From contig JAEXAI010000012.1 of the NCBI GenBank assembly GCA_023394615.1, positions 129,448-193,447 on the forward strand: a stretch of DNA of 64,000 nt, in the 5' to 3' direction. This document shows, piece after piece, positions 54,103 to 63,204 of the stretch (position 1 is the first letter of the stretch; each line of letters starts with the position of its first letter). The notes under the pieces are model-generated. The model was not told where the DNA came from. It ran no database searches and worked only from the letters and a program-made list of their open reading frames with translations. The position numbers and the translations under genes are program-made. This stretch comes from Actinomycetes bacterium. Lineage in GTDB: Bacteria > Actinomycetota > Coriobacteriia > Coriobacteriales > Eggerthellaceae.

Positions 54103-55260
54103 TTATGCCTGCACGGATTTCATCTGCACTTTGTCAGCATACATCGCCTCATCTGCCTGTTCGAGAAGGCGACTAACGTCATCGTCGTCTTTGCAGGTGC
54201 CAATTGCGATACCTATGCCCGCCTGCAAGGAAAAAGGACAATCGGCAAATGAATCTTTGCTGCCCAGTTCTTTGCGGATTGCATATTGCACCTCTTCGAT
54301 ATCCTTTTGAGTGAAATCGATGCCCACAATCAAGAACTCATCTCCGCCGTAGCGGCATAAAAACGGCCTTCCTGATATGGCAGTGCATGCCCGTTTCAAT
54401 GCAGTTGCGGAATCCACCAAAGCACGGTCGCCCACTTGGTGTCCATAATTGTCGTTGAGCAGCTTGAAATTGTTCAAATCCAGCATAATGACAGTAAACG
54501 TTACGGCTTGCTCATCTTCAAGCAATTCCGCAATAAAGTTGTCCAGACCTCGTCGATTGTTTAATCCCGTCAAAGCGTCCGTGATAATCTGATTTTCCAT
54601 CTCGTTAAGATAAATGAGCACGACGGAAATGGTTATGCCCACCTGAGTGGACGTGACACCGTAAAACAGCATCTGCACCATGCTGCCCACAAAAGGCGCG
54701 ATGATAAAGTACAGAAGCGGCATCAATTCCTGCCGCCGCAGCTTGTTCTTCTCGTGGGAAATCGCCCACGCAGTGCGCACCAATGGGTAGATCATATAAA
54801 GCCACATGATTGCCCAATGGAAATAGATGCCATCGGCGCGCGAGTAGTCGCCATGCTCATCTACGGTGAAAAGGAAATGGGTGAATGGGTCGACCAAGGC
54901 CACAACAGTGAAAATGAGCAAGGGCGCAGCTAGCACGAAAATGCGCCGCTTGTTCGAGCTGTTCGATAGCCCGAGCTTCCTTTCTACGAACACCGTCCAA
55001 ATAAAACCGATTACCACCAGCAGCTCGAAGAAAAACAGATTGCTGATTTCAGAAACCAAACCGTTCGCAGGAATATCCCACCCATTCGCGATACCCGCTA
55101 TCAGATCTGTCGCGCAAAGCGCAACAGTGGCCCACATTAAAATATCAAAGACTGCTTCGTTTTCGGAAAGGCGATCCTTTCCCTTTCGCAGCTGTGCATT
55201 GAACAGTAGCATGACAATAATGCAAATAAGGTTTGTTTCAATGTAGTAAACAACATACAT
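54103..55260 (-). CDS. Seven-helix membrane diguanylate cyclase
   Basis: 385 residues: seven hydrophobic segments between about 8 and 218, then a GGDEF domain (about 225-385) with RYGGDEF at 303-309 and the metal aspartate in MLDLNNFK. It should make cyclic di-GMP. The inhibitory RxxD site five residues before GGDEF is missing (RPFLC is found there). The membrane half resembles 7TM sensor regions; its signal is unknown. It converges with the hybrid kinase gene. Confidence 0.9.
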   Translation of the reverse strand: MYVVYYIETNLICIIVMLLFNAQLRKGKDRLSENEAVFDILMWATVALCATDLIAGIANGWDIPANGLVSEISNLFFFELLVVIGFIWTVFVERKLGLSNSSNKRRIFVLAAPLLIFTVVALVDPFTHFLFTVDEHGDYSRADGIYFHWAIMWLYMIYPLVRTAWAISHEKNKLRRQELMPLLYFIIAPFVGSMVQMLFYGVTSTQVGITISVVLIYLNEMENQIITDALTGLNNRRGLDNFIAELLEDEQAVTFTVIMLDLNNFKLLNDNYGHQVGDRALVDSATALKRACTAISGRPFLCRYGGDEFLIVGIDFTQKDIEEVQYAIRKELGSKDSFADCPFSLQAGIGIAIGTCKDDDDVSRLLEQADEAMYADKVQMKSVQA

Positions 55261-55606
55261 GTGCCCGGCAACAACCGCCTATCTTGTTTCGAGCGTAATT
55301 ATGCAATGGCCGCTCTCGCATGCGGCAAGTTGCCTGCTACGGATTAGACCCTCACTATAATAAACGTGTTTTCCACTTTACTGAAAAGAAATATACGAAA
55401 ATTGACACGCTCGAATAGCTATAACCATAAAGCTTTCAAAAGATTCAGCAGTTTATAGTGCATCGCATCATGGGGTATGCAGCGGACGTATGCAAGGTGC
55501 AATATGCCAACTCTTCGAATTTGCGAACCATTTTCATTGACTTTCGCGAAAGGCGTTATAGCATTTTATACGTACTGACCCACCACAACAGGAAAAGCGT
55601 GCCACC
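55261..55606. other. 346-base intergenic region
   Basis: Between the divergent diguanylate cyclase and DUF898-like genes. AT-rich, without a supported gene; AACAGGAAAAGCGTGCCACC before ATG 55607 gives a modest ribosome binding site. Confidence 0.4.
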
Positions 55607-56275
55607 ATGGGCAAAGACTCCAGAAGCAACGTTGAAAACAGCAGCATTGATAATGCATGCGAAACGATAGATTCAGCAGAAACCTCACCTTCTGCAAGGC
55701 TTGCTGATCAAAACATAGATGAGCTTGCAAAAGAGCTGGATGCGAAATTGGGGGGCGAGCTGAGCGCAGCCATCGAAGCCGACACGCGCGAAGCCGGAAA
55801 GCAAGCGGCGGGCAAAAAACACGAGCACCACTACTCCACCATTTTGGTGAACAAGATTCGATACAACTCCTATTGCGATGAGACCGTGAAAGCATCAATG
55901 AAGGTGCATATCAAAAGCGCGCTCATCACCATATTCTCACTGGGCATCGCATATCCTTGGGCGCTTTGCCTGAAATACCAGGCCACAGCCCATCATAAGG
56001 TCATCTGCGGTCGGCGCATGAAATTCATCGGCGATCCGAAAGAACTGTTCAAGCACTGGATTACCTGGTGGCTTCTGAGCGTTGTCACCATCGGGTTCTA
56101 TTCGTTTGCCGTGCATATACGTATGGATCAATGGGTTGTCGCCAATACTGTGTTCGATGACACGCCGCTCGTCGATGCCGACGAAGCGGAAGCAACCATC
56201 AAAGCCTGCATCGAACAAGAAAAACAGCGTAAGAGCCGAGAGCATCTAGAAGAAGCGGAAAACGCGAGCGCATAA
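55607..56275 (+). CDS. Membrane protein resembling DUF898 (YjgN-like)
   Basis: 222 residues: a polar N-terminal tail (1-75), then two membrane segments in the context of ITIFSLGIAYPWALCLKYQA (near 110-128) and WITWWLLSVVTIGFYSFAVH (near 145-165), with GRRMKFIGDPKELF between them, and a charged C-terminus. The arrangement (a loop of the form G-x-x-F-x-G-x-x-x-x-L-F between helices) resembles DUF898 proteins of unknown function. I am not certain of the family. Confidence 0.6.
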   Translation: MGKDSRSNVENSSIDNACETIDSAETSPSARLADQNIDELAKELDAKLGGELSAAIEADTREAGKQAAGKKHEHHYSTILVNKIRYNSYCDETVKASMKVHIKSALITIFSLGIAYPWALCLKYQATAHHKVICGRRMKFIGDPKELFKHWITWWLLSVVTIGFYSFAVHIRMDQWVVANTVFDDTPLVDADEAEATIKACIEQEKQRKSREHLEEAENASA

Positions 56276-56321
56276 AGCGGCAGACTAACCCGAAAACGAG
56301 CAACGCGAGCGCATAAAGCGG
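56261..56321. repeat. 20-base direct repeat at the end of the DUF898-like gene
   Basis: AACGCGAGCGCATAAAGCGG occurs at 56261-56280, covering the end of the gene and its stop, and again at 56302-56321, 41 bases later. It looks like a local duplication of the gene end. Confidence 0.85.
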
Positions 56322-56330
56322 AGATTCACG

Positions 56331-56485
56331 TTTTGTCAATCAGACCCGCTATGTGCGATTTGAGGACGGGCCATTCTCTGATGGAATTTCGCCACCTGCG
56401 CAAACGCAGAGCATCGCCTTCCGGCATTGCGAAAAAACCTGGATTTGCCGGTGAAAATCGCACATAGCGGGTCTGATTGACAAAA
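56331..56485. repeat. Perfect inverted repeat with 30-base arms
   Basis: The arms 56331-56360 and 56456-56485 are exact reverse complements over 30 bases and enclose 95 bases. They lie between the convergent ends of the DUF898-like gene and the flavoprotein reductase. The arms are too long and uniform for a simple terminator; a miniature transposable element or a bidirectional RNA structure fits. Confidence 0.9.
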
Positions 56486-56542
56486 CCTGTTTTCTGCACA
56501 GTGTCGCAAAGGGACGAGTTCCGTCCCTTTGCGCTCAACAAA

Positions 56543-57937
56543 TTATTTCACAGACGCAAACAGGTCGTTCAATGCTTCGCTCATAGTAGGATGCGCGAAA
56601 ATCGCATCCCGCAGCGCGGTATAGGGTACCTGCGCATCGATAGCCACTTTCAACAGGTTCACAATCTCATGCGATTCCTCGCAGAACAAATGAGCACCCA
56701 GAATCTGGCCCGTTTTCGCATCGACAACAGCTTTCAACAGGCCTTCGGGCTGCTCGACCACGTTGGCTTTGGGAATGGCAGCTGCCGCAAGCGAGCCTAC
56801 CATCACATCATATCCTTGGTCGCGTGCCTCTTGCTCGGTCAGCCCAACACGAGAGAACGGCGGATCGACAAACACGCAATACGGCACGGCTCCCCGATTG
56901 GCGATTGTGCGCGAACCATCACCTAAGAGCAACGATTTCACGATACGAAAATCATCAAGCGAGATGTAGGTGAACTGCAAGCCTCCGACCACATCTCCCA
57001 TCGCAAAGATGTTCGGCTGCGAAGTGCGCAGGTGCTCATCTACCTTTACCGCGCCGCGATCGGTCAACTCGACTCCTGCCGCTTGCAGGTTCAAGCCCTC
57101 CACATTGGGGCGCCTGCCTGTGGCTACTAAAACCGCCTCAGCATCAATCGTTTTTTGGGTGCCATCTATGTCGATCTGCACGCTCGCAAAATCGGTCCCA
57201 TCGCTTACATGCTGAACCTGTGCCGAGCGGATTACCTCAATACCGCGTCCTTCTAAGCTTTCAAGCACCTTCTGCGCCACTTGCTCATCCTCGCGCGGAA
57301 TGAACTGTGCACCGTCTTGGATGATGGTAACCTTTGATCCAAAATTCGCATACATACTGGCGAACTCTACGCCTATGTAGCCTCCGCCAATAATGGTCAA
57401 GCGCGCCGGCAACTCGCTCATATCCAGCATGGTCTCGCTTACATACACATGCCCGCCTAGCTGCAAACCATCGATTGGCGGCACGAAGGGACGAGATCCC
57501 GTGTTGATGAAAATCTGGGTCGCGCAAAGCACGCTGCGCTCACCGTCTTTTTCCACAGCCACATGATGCGCGTCCACAAACGACCCACGACCGTCGATAA
57601 CCACGGCCCCCGGCGCATCGGCGAGCTTGCCGTAATTTTTCTGGCGCAGCTTGTCGGTCAGCTCATCTTTGCGCTGCACTGCCTTGGCGTAACGGTCGGC
57701 CTTTTCTTGAAAGCTGCCGCCTGCGATTGCGGAGAGCTTCGCTCGATGGACGAGCGCTTTCGTAGGAATGCAAGCGACGTTTATGCAGGTGCCACCATAC
57801 ATTTTTGGCGACTCTTCAATGAGCGCGACGGAACGCCCAGCAGCGGCCAGAGCGCCTCCTAGAGTCTTGCCCGCTTTTCCAAAACCGATGATAACCGCAT
57901 CGTAATTGTTTTCAACGCTGTTTTCGCTGCTGCTCAT
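56543..57937 (-). CDS. Flavoprotein disulfide reductase (RclA/MerA/Har type)
   Basis: 464 residues of the pyridine nucleotide-disulfide oxidoreductase class I fold: FAD site AVIIGFGKAGKTLG near 14, the redox-active pair in GGTCINVACIPTK near 48-60, NAD(P) site LTIIGGGYIGVEFA near 170, NIFAMGDVVGG near 300, and the C-terminal HPTMSEALNDLF. The CINxxCIPTK motif and the HP(S/T)MSE end match RclA of E. coli and the hypothiocyanite reductases (Har), including S. aureus MerA, rather than mercuric reductase. It overlaps the Rrf2 gene by four bases. Confidence 0.85.
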   Translation of the reverse strand: MSSSENSVENNYDAVIIGFGKAGKTLGGALAAAGRSVALIEESPKMYGGTCINVACIPTKALVHRAKLSAIAGGSFQEKADRYAKAVQRKDELTDKLRQKNYGKLADAPGAVVIDGRGSFVDAHHVAVEKDGERSVLCATQIFINTGSRPFVPPIDGLQLGGHVYVSETMLDMSELPARLTIIGGGYIGVEFASMYANFGSKVTIIQDGAQFIPREDEQVAQKVLESLEGRGIEVIRSAQVQHVSDGTDFASVQIDIDGTQKTIDAEAVLVATGRRPNVEGLNLQAAGVELTDRGAVKVDEHLRTSQPNIFAMGDVVGGLQFTYISLDDFRIVKSLLLGDGSRTIANRGAVPYCVFVDPPFSRVGLTEQEARDQGYDVMVGSLAAAAIPKANVVEQPEGLLKAVVDAKTGQILGAHLFCEESHEIVNLLKVAIDAQVPYTALRDAIFAHPTMSEALNDLFASVK

Positions 57938-58356
57938 TTTTCCTTCTTTCCGAATATTTCCCAATGAATATCGTCAATAGTGATGCCGCGAAGTCGCTTG
58001 CGGCACAGTTGATCCAGATCGCGGTAGATACCGTCCATGATATCCCCCATGCCCGAAGACACGAGACACTCCATTTCCGTATCGCCGCTTTGCCACGAAG
58101 AGCCCACGAAGCTGCAGTCGATAGCGTCGGCAATCGCTGCAAGCGTGATTGTGTTGGTGGGCTGCTCCAACGCATAACCCCCAACGGCCCCCTCCGCGCT
58201 TTTCACCATGCCAGCGCGCCTCAGCTTCGACATCACTTTGCGCACCCGTGCCGCATTGGTGCATATGTTTTCCGCTAATTCCTCGCTGGAAAGCGTGCAG
58301 GCCTTGTGCTGCAGATAAACCAAGGCGTGCACCGCTACGTTAAAATCGCTGTTCAT
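57934..58356 (-). CDS. Rrf2-family transcriptional regulator, HypR-like
   Basis: A 140-residue Rrf2 regulator: a winged helix (about 1-65) with NAARVRKVMSKLRRAGMV as the recognition part and SAEGAVGGYAL as the wing. Its cysteines are 20, 32, 81, 97 and one near 118; it does not have the three-Cys Fe-S cluster pattern of IscR/NsrR. Cys32 and Cys97 stand near the positions of Cys33 and Cys99 of S. aureus HypR, which I recall forming an oxidant-induced disulfide. Operon partner: the reductase downstream. Autoregulation is likely through the dyad at 58390. Confidence 0.87.
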   Translation of the reverse strand: MNSDFNVAVHALVYLQHKACTLSSEELAENICTNAARVRKVMSKLRRAGMVKSAEGAVGGYALEQPTNTITLAAIADAIDCSFVGSSWQSGDTEMECLVSSGMGDIMDGIYRDLDQLCRKRLRGITIDDIHWEIFGKKEK

Positions 58357-58389
58357 AGGCTCTTCATCCCCCCTTTCATTCGCGTTTGT

Positions 58390-58416
58390 TAACTGTATTT
58401 ATATTTGTTACAGTTA
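58390..58416. promoter_or_regulatory. Candidate operator of the Rrf2 regulator
   Basis: TAACTGTA-N11-TACAGTTA, a perfect 8+11+8 inverted repeat with AT-rich spacing, 34 bases before the Rrf2 start and overlapping a -10-like sequence. Size and place suit an Rrf2 dimer. Confidence 0.6.
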
Positions 58417-58566
58417 GGAAGATACTCTGCACTCTGTCGTTCGTCAACTTATTGATAGTTTGCACATAACATTTATATATCTTTTGGCTTCAAAAAGCTT
58501 TTGCGCGAAACTTTCGCAGACTACTGTACAATAGACAGGCTGTTTCTGCATTGAAAGGCGATATTG

Positions 58567-59922
58567 ATGGAAAAAGGAAATGTGCGCGCGCTGATACCCA
58601 TCGGCGTATTTTTAGTTCTGTACTTAGGTTCGGGCATCGTATTCGAATATGTGATGAGCATACCTATGGGCTTTTACAATGTGCCCATCGTAGTCGTGTT
58701 CCTCATTGCGCTTTGCGTAGCATGTTTCCAGAACAAATCGCTTTCATTCGACGATAAGCTCGTGGTTATGGGACGCGGTATCGGAGAGAAAACCATCGTG
58801 ACCATGGTACTGATATTCATGGCCGCAGGCGTGTTCGTGGGTACCGTCGGACGCGACAGTGCCGAAAGCGTAGCATATCTGCTGTTGTCGGTTATTCCCG
58901 CAGAGTACTCCGTTGCTGTGATATTCGTGGTCAGCTGTATCGTGTCGCTTTCCATGGGCACGTCGGTGGGAACGATCACGTTGATTACACCCATCGCCGT
59001 GGCTGTATCGGTCGCATCGGGATTTAGTATGCCGCTGTGCGTGGCCAGCGTTATCGGCGGCGCTATGTTCGGCGACAACCTTTCATTCATATCCGATACC
59101 ACCATCGCTGCTTGCCAGGGGCAAGGCTGCAAGATGAAAGACAAGTTCCTGGAGAATTTCAAAATAGCCCTCCCCGCCGCTCTTGCGACACTCATCGTCA
59201 TACTGGTACTGTCGCTAGGTTCTGATATCAAGGGAACCGTGGACCATGAATACAATGTCTCGACGCTCATCCCTTACCTCATCGTGCTTTTCGGAGGCAT
59301 CATCGGCACCAACGTATTTGTCGTGCTGATACTTGGAATAGCATCCGGTGCAGTGATAGTGGTTGCCACGGGCATGACCACTCCGTTCGAATTGCTGACG
59401 CACATGGGCACCGGCGCGGCCGGAATGTTTGAAACTACCATGGTTGCCATACTGGTAAGCGCCATCTGCGCGCTCATTCGCGAATACGGCGGTTTCGTTT
59501 CGCTTATGAACGGCATACAGCGCCTTTTCAAAAGCAGGAAAGGCGGACAGCTGGGCATGGGGCTACTTGTAGGCGCCATGGACATCGCCACAGCGAACAA
59601 CACGGTAGCAATCGTGGTTTCCAACCCCATTGCAGCCGACATGGCGAAAACCTACGGCATATCAAAGCGCAAAACTGCTTCGTTGCTTGATACATTCTCG
59701 TGCATATCCCAAGGAGTGATTCCCTACGGCGCACAGATGCTCGTGGCGCTATCAGCTGTTGCGGAACTGGGATACGCCCTATCGGCATTCGATATCATGG
59801 CGTATCTGTTCTATCCGTTTTTGCTGCTGATAAGCTCTCTCATCTTCATCTTCATCGTGCCGGACAAACACATGCGCACCCCGCAGACCGCCGAATGCGA
59901 ACCGGCTGAAAACGGCCAATAA
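58567..59922 (+). CDS. Na+/H+ antiporter, NhaC family
   Basis: A 451-residue membrane protein with about 11-12 helices. GGAMFGDNLSFISDTTIA (near 173-190) is the conserved NhaC segment with the ion-binding aspartates, and DTFSCISQGVIPYGAQML near 378 is a second. Related proteins exchange Na+ for protons, or malate/lactate in MleN; the substrate is not proven. GAAAGGCGA precedes ATG 58567 (TTG 58564 is alternative). Confidence 0.85.
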   Translation: MEKGNVRALIPIGVFLVLYLGSGIVFEYVMSIPMGFYNVPIVVVFLIALCVACFQNKSLSFDDKLVVMGRGIGEKTIVTMVLIFMAAGVFVGTVGRDSAESVAYLLLSVIPAEYSVAVIFVVSCIVSLSMGTSVGTITLITPIAVAVSVASGFSMPLCVASVIGGAMFGDNLSFISDTTIAACQGQGCKMKDKFLENFKIALPAALATLIVILVLSLGSDIKGTVDHEYNVSTLIPYLIVLFGGIIGTNVFVVLILGIASGAVIVVATGMTTPFELLTHMGTGAAGMFETTMVAILVSAICALIREYGGFVSLMNGIQRLFKSRKGGQLGMGLLVGAMDIATANNTVAIVVSNPIAADMAKTYGISKRKTASLLDTFSCISQGVIPYGAQMLVALSAVAELGYALSAFDIMAYLFYPFLLLISSLIFIFIVPDKHMRTPQTAECEPAENGQ

Positions 59923-59938
59923 GCAGCGAGTCTACGAG

Positions 59939-61894
59939 CTATTCCGGGTTCTCGACAATCGCACCGCAGCGATAGGCATCCACCAAACGTTCCAAATCGG
60001 CAATCTGTGCTTTCAGCTTCGCACCGGTATCAGTATCGGCGATAAGCGTGCGCTTCTGCGTGCGCTCGAGCACCCGCCTCGTCGAATGGATGTCCAGTTC
60101 GTTCACGACGGCGGCATGGACCGATTCCAAAGGCTCATGTGCTGCCAGCACGAACCCGTGCGAGTTCGAGATGAGCGTGTAGCCTGCAATACCCGTGGTG
60201 GGTTGATAGGCTTTCGAGAAACCACCATCAATGGTGAGCACCCTGCCATCGCATTTCACTGGGTCCTCGCCGTCTTTCACTTTCACAGGCACATGACCAC
60301 ACACGATGCGCGATGTTTCGGGGTCAAGCCCGAAATCCTCAAAGATACCGTTCATCGCGGTCTCGTCGTTTTGCAACGTGTAAAACGGGTTCTTCACTTC
60401 CTTGCGTGCTGCCTTGTCCGCAATGAGGTACAGCTCGAACGTAGCCATCTTGCTTTTCGCGAACAAGGGTGAATCTGGTCCTAGCCATAGATACCACAAC
60501 AGGTCACGGCCGCGTTTGCGCTCGGCCTCATCGCAGCTGTAGAAAGCCGCGCGAACATAGCGCTCAAGCACGTCGTAGAGCGCGCGCCCCTTATATTTCT
60601 TGCCGAAAACATCCATTTCACGAAGGGATCCGTCGTCATTCAAGGGCACACTGGCGTGGAACATCAGAATGGAATTGTGAATCTTGTACAAGCTACCCGC
60701 CTTCAAGAAGAACTGCATATGGCGCTGCAGTTTCTCACAACCGATAAATGCCTGCTCCAAGCGGCTCATCACATCTTCTTCCTGCGGGGTCAACCGGTAT
60801 GGGTCGGCCGGATCCACCGTGGGAAACACCTTGTCGGTAAGCTCGTATTCGGTCCCGTCTAAGTCAACCGTACCTCGCGTGTAGTCAATATGGTGCAAAA
60901 GCTTACGATCTTCCAGACCGAAATCCGGATTCTCGTCAATGAGCTTGCCTTCCACCTTGAACTGGATGATTGCCATGGCCTTCTGAATCTTCACGTTCAG
61001 TTCCAGTTCCTGCGCGGGCAAATCGGGGTTGCCCTTCAATGCGAACCCGACGCACGGGTCGTCGGCGTAAGCGTCTTGGGCAAACGTCGCCAACGGTAAA
61101 ATGTTTATGCCGTAAGCGTCTTCCAAAATAGACAGGTTGCCGTAGCGTGCGCAGTTGCGCACCACATGCGCAATACAGCCGCGCTGGCCCAGCGAAGCGC
61201 CCATCCACACGATATCATGGTTGCCCCACTGTATGTCGATAGCGTGGTAATCCATGAGTGTGTCCATAATGATGTGGGGATACGGGCCGCGATCATAAAC
61301 GTCGCCCACGATATGCAGCCGATCGATAGACAAACGCTGTATCAACAGGCACAGCTCTTCTATCAAGGGCTTCACGCGATCAGTGCGTATAGCGGCGTCG
61401 ATGATAGCAGCATAATAGGCCTCTTTGTCAGCCTCGTTGCGATCTTCGGTCATCAGCTCTTCGATGATGTAGGCAAAATCACTCGGCAGAGCCCTGCGCA
61501 CGCGCGATCGCGTGTACTTTCTCGCACAACGCTTGCACACCGCCACAAGCTGTAAAACGGTGGCCGCACACCACGCATCAGCGTCATCTGTTTGCGATAG
61601 AATCAATTCCATCTTCTCATGCGGGTAGTAAATCAACGTTGCCAGCGTGCGCTTCTCCGCCTCGCTCAAACTCTCAGCGAACACATCGTCGATTTTCAGG
61701 CGGATAGAACCAGAGGCGTTTCGCAGAATATGGGAAAAGGCCTCGTATTCGCCGTGGATATCGGAAGCGTAGAATTCCGTGCCCTTGGGAAGGTTCAGAA
61801 TCGCATTGAGGTTTATGATCTCGGCCGATGCCTTGGCCGCAGTCGGGAACAATCGGGAAAGAAGCTCCAGATAACGCGTTTCCATTGATTCCAT
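59939..61894 (-). CDS. fbp: Fructose-1,6-bisphosphatase class III
   Basis: A 651-residue metallophosphatase of the class III FBPase family, known from Firmicutes and Coriobacteria: YASDIHGEYEAF near 42-53, GDVYDRGPYPH near 199, QWGNHDIVWMG near 224 and CGHVPVK near 527 are the metal sites. It makes fructose-6-phosphate for gluconeogenesis, needed by a bacterium living on amino acids. ATG 61894 has AAGGAGA upstream. It converges with the antiporter gene with only 16 bases between. Confidence 0.95.
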   Translation of the reverse strand: MESMETRYLELLSRLFPTAAKASAEIINLNAILNLPKGTEFYASDIHGEYEAFSHILRNASGSIRLKIDDVFAESLSEAEKRTLATLIYYPHEKMELILSQTDDADAWCAATVLQLVAVCKRCARKYTRSRVRRALPSDFAYIIEELMTEDRNEADKEAYYAAIIDAAIRTDRVKPLIEELCLLIQRLSIDRLHIVGDVYDRGPYPHIIMDTLMDYHAIDIQWGNHDIVWMGASLGQRGCIAHVVRNCARYGNLSILEDAYGINILPLATFAQDAYADDPCVGFALKGNPDLPAQELELNVKIQKAMAIIQFKVEGKLIDENPDFGLEDRKLLHHIDYTRGTVDLDGTEYELTDKVFPTVDPADPYRLTPQEEDVMSRLEQAFIGCEKLQRHMQFFLKAGSLYKIHNSILMFHASVPLNDDGSLREMDVFGKKYKGRALYDVLERYVRAAFYSCDEAERKRGRDLLWYLWLGPDSPLFAKSKMATFELYLIADKAARKEVKNPFYTLQNDETAMNGIFEDFGLDPETSRIVCGHVPVKVKDGEDPVKCDGRVLTIDGGFSKAYQPTTGIAGYTLISNSHGFVLAAHEPLESVHAAVVNELDIHSTRRVLERTQKRTLIADTDTGAKLKAQIADLERLVDAYRCGAIVENPE

Positions 61895-62046
61895 AACCGT
61901 TCTCCTTGTGGAATGTGTGCTTATGCGTTATCCATTTTAGCCTCGATTGGGCTCACGCAGAATGGCATATGCGCAAGCGGGCGCGAATCAGCCGATGGAA
62001 AACACAGTTGCATACAGCCTAGAGCGTGCGAGACAAACAGGCCTTC

Positions 62047-63111
62047 TTATCCCCGATGCTTGAAGCGTCTTTTGTCCTCGTACATACGACTGTCGGCTTG
62101 ATTGCAAACATCTTCGAAATTGTCGCCTGGATAGTAGAATGCGTATCCGAAAGAGGCCATCAGGTCTTTTGCTCTCAGGTCCGCCCGCATATCGTCTATA
62201 TACGTTTCAACGGCTTCGGTCGCAATTCCTTCCCCGAGAGCCATGAACTCATCGCCGCCCACGCGGTACGCAATGAAGGGATTCCCGCTTTTCACCAGCA
62301 TGGCAGCTGCTATGTTTTGCAGCGCTTTATCGCCCGCATTGTGCCCATGCGAGTCGTTCAGCTCTTTGAGGCCATTCATATCCAGCGAGATGACCGCCAA
62401 GGCTTTCTCGTGCATCCTTTTGGCATCCGTAAAGAAGCTTCGCCTGTTCAACAGACCCGTCAGTGGATCGCGTTTGTACGTATCGATGTAGAGTACGATG
62501 TAGTACAGCACGCATGATGTCATCATCGCGCCCGTCAAAAGGAACTTTTGCACAGAAAGGCTTTCCAAAGCAGTAGCCAGAATGCATATGAAGGCAAGGA
62601 AGAGCACGATGAAAATCTCTCCCGGGGTAATGTAGCGATGCATCTTTATCATAAGAGTGACCAAGAGTATCAGGTAGATGCCGCTCACGATATGGGACAG
62701 ATAGGATAGAGGGCCACGCATGAATGTGCCCAGGTCATTGAACCAGAACATAGCATGCGTGAAATAACTCGTAAAAGCCACGATACCCACTACAACGACC
62801 AGTCCCCATAGCACCAGGTTTGATTTCCTTCTGCGCATCAGAATATCGATAAATATCACCAATGCCGCCGGTCGCAGCGTATAGCCCATTGCCGACGTAA
62901 GGTAGCGCAGCACGTTCGGCGTCGCAGAGTCGGCAAGATAGTTATCTACGGTATCGACGAAAACCAAAACAATCACGACCACCGCGAACAGCAAGAAGCA
63001 TCTGTTCGTGTGGTCATCAAGGTTGCGATTGGTGGTCACGACGATAGCGAAACCGACAGCAAGGCATATAGTCGTGAAACTCGGGGCCAGCATGCTGGCG
63101 ATTTGACTCAT
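62047..63111 (-). CDS. Second seven-helix membrane diguanylate cyclase
   Basis: 354 residues: about seven hydrophobic segments from 8 to 210, then a GGDEF domain (about 213-354) with RVGGDEF at 283-289 and SLDMNGLKELND near 242. As in the cyclase at 54103, the RxxD inhibitory site is not present. The two cyclases share layout but little sequence in their membrane halves. It lies alone between fbp and the zinc-ribbon gene. Confidence 0.9.
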   Translation of the reverse strand: MSQIASMLAPSFTTICLAVGFAIVVTTNRNLDDHTNRCFLLFAVVVIVLVFVDTVDNYLADSATPNVLRYLTSAMGYTLRPAALVIFIDILMRRRKSNLVLWGLVVVVGIVAFTSYFTHAMFWFNDLGTFMRGPLSYLSHIVSGIYLILLVTLMIKMHRYITPGEIFIVLFLAFICILATALESLSVQKFLLTGAMMTSCVLYYIVLYIDTYKRDPLTGLLNRRSFFTDAKRMHEKALAVISLDMNGLKELNDSHGHNAGDKALQNIAAAMLVKSGNPFIAYRVGGDEFMALGEGIATEAVETYIDDMRADLRAKDLMASFGYAFYYPGDNFEDVCNQADSRMYEDKRRFKHRG

Positions 63112-63204
63112 ATGACCTCCTTCATCAACTCGTAATCGCTCTCAGCCGCACCCGACGATACCCACCTCAAAGGCAAGCGATTTGAAAATGGAATCGGCAT
63201 ATTT

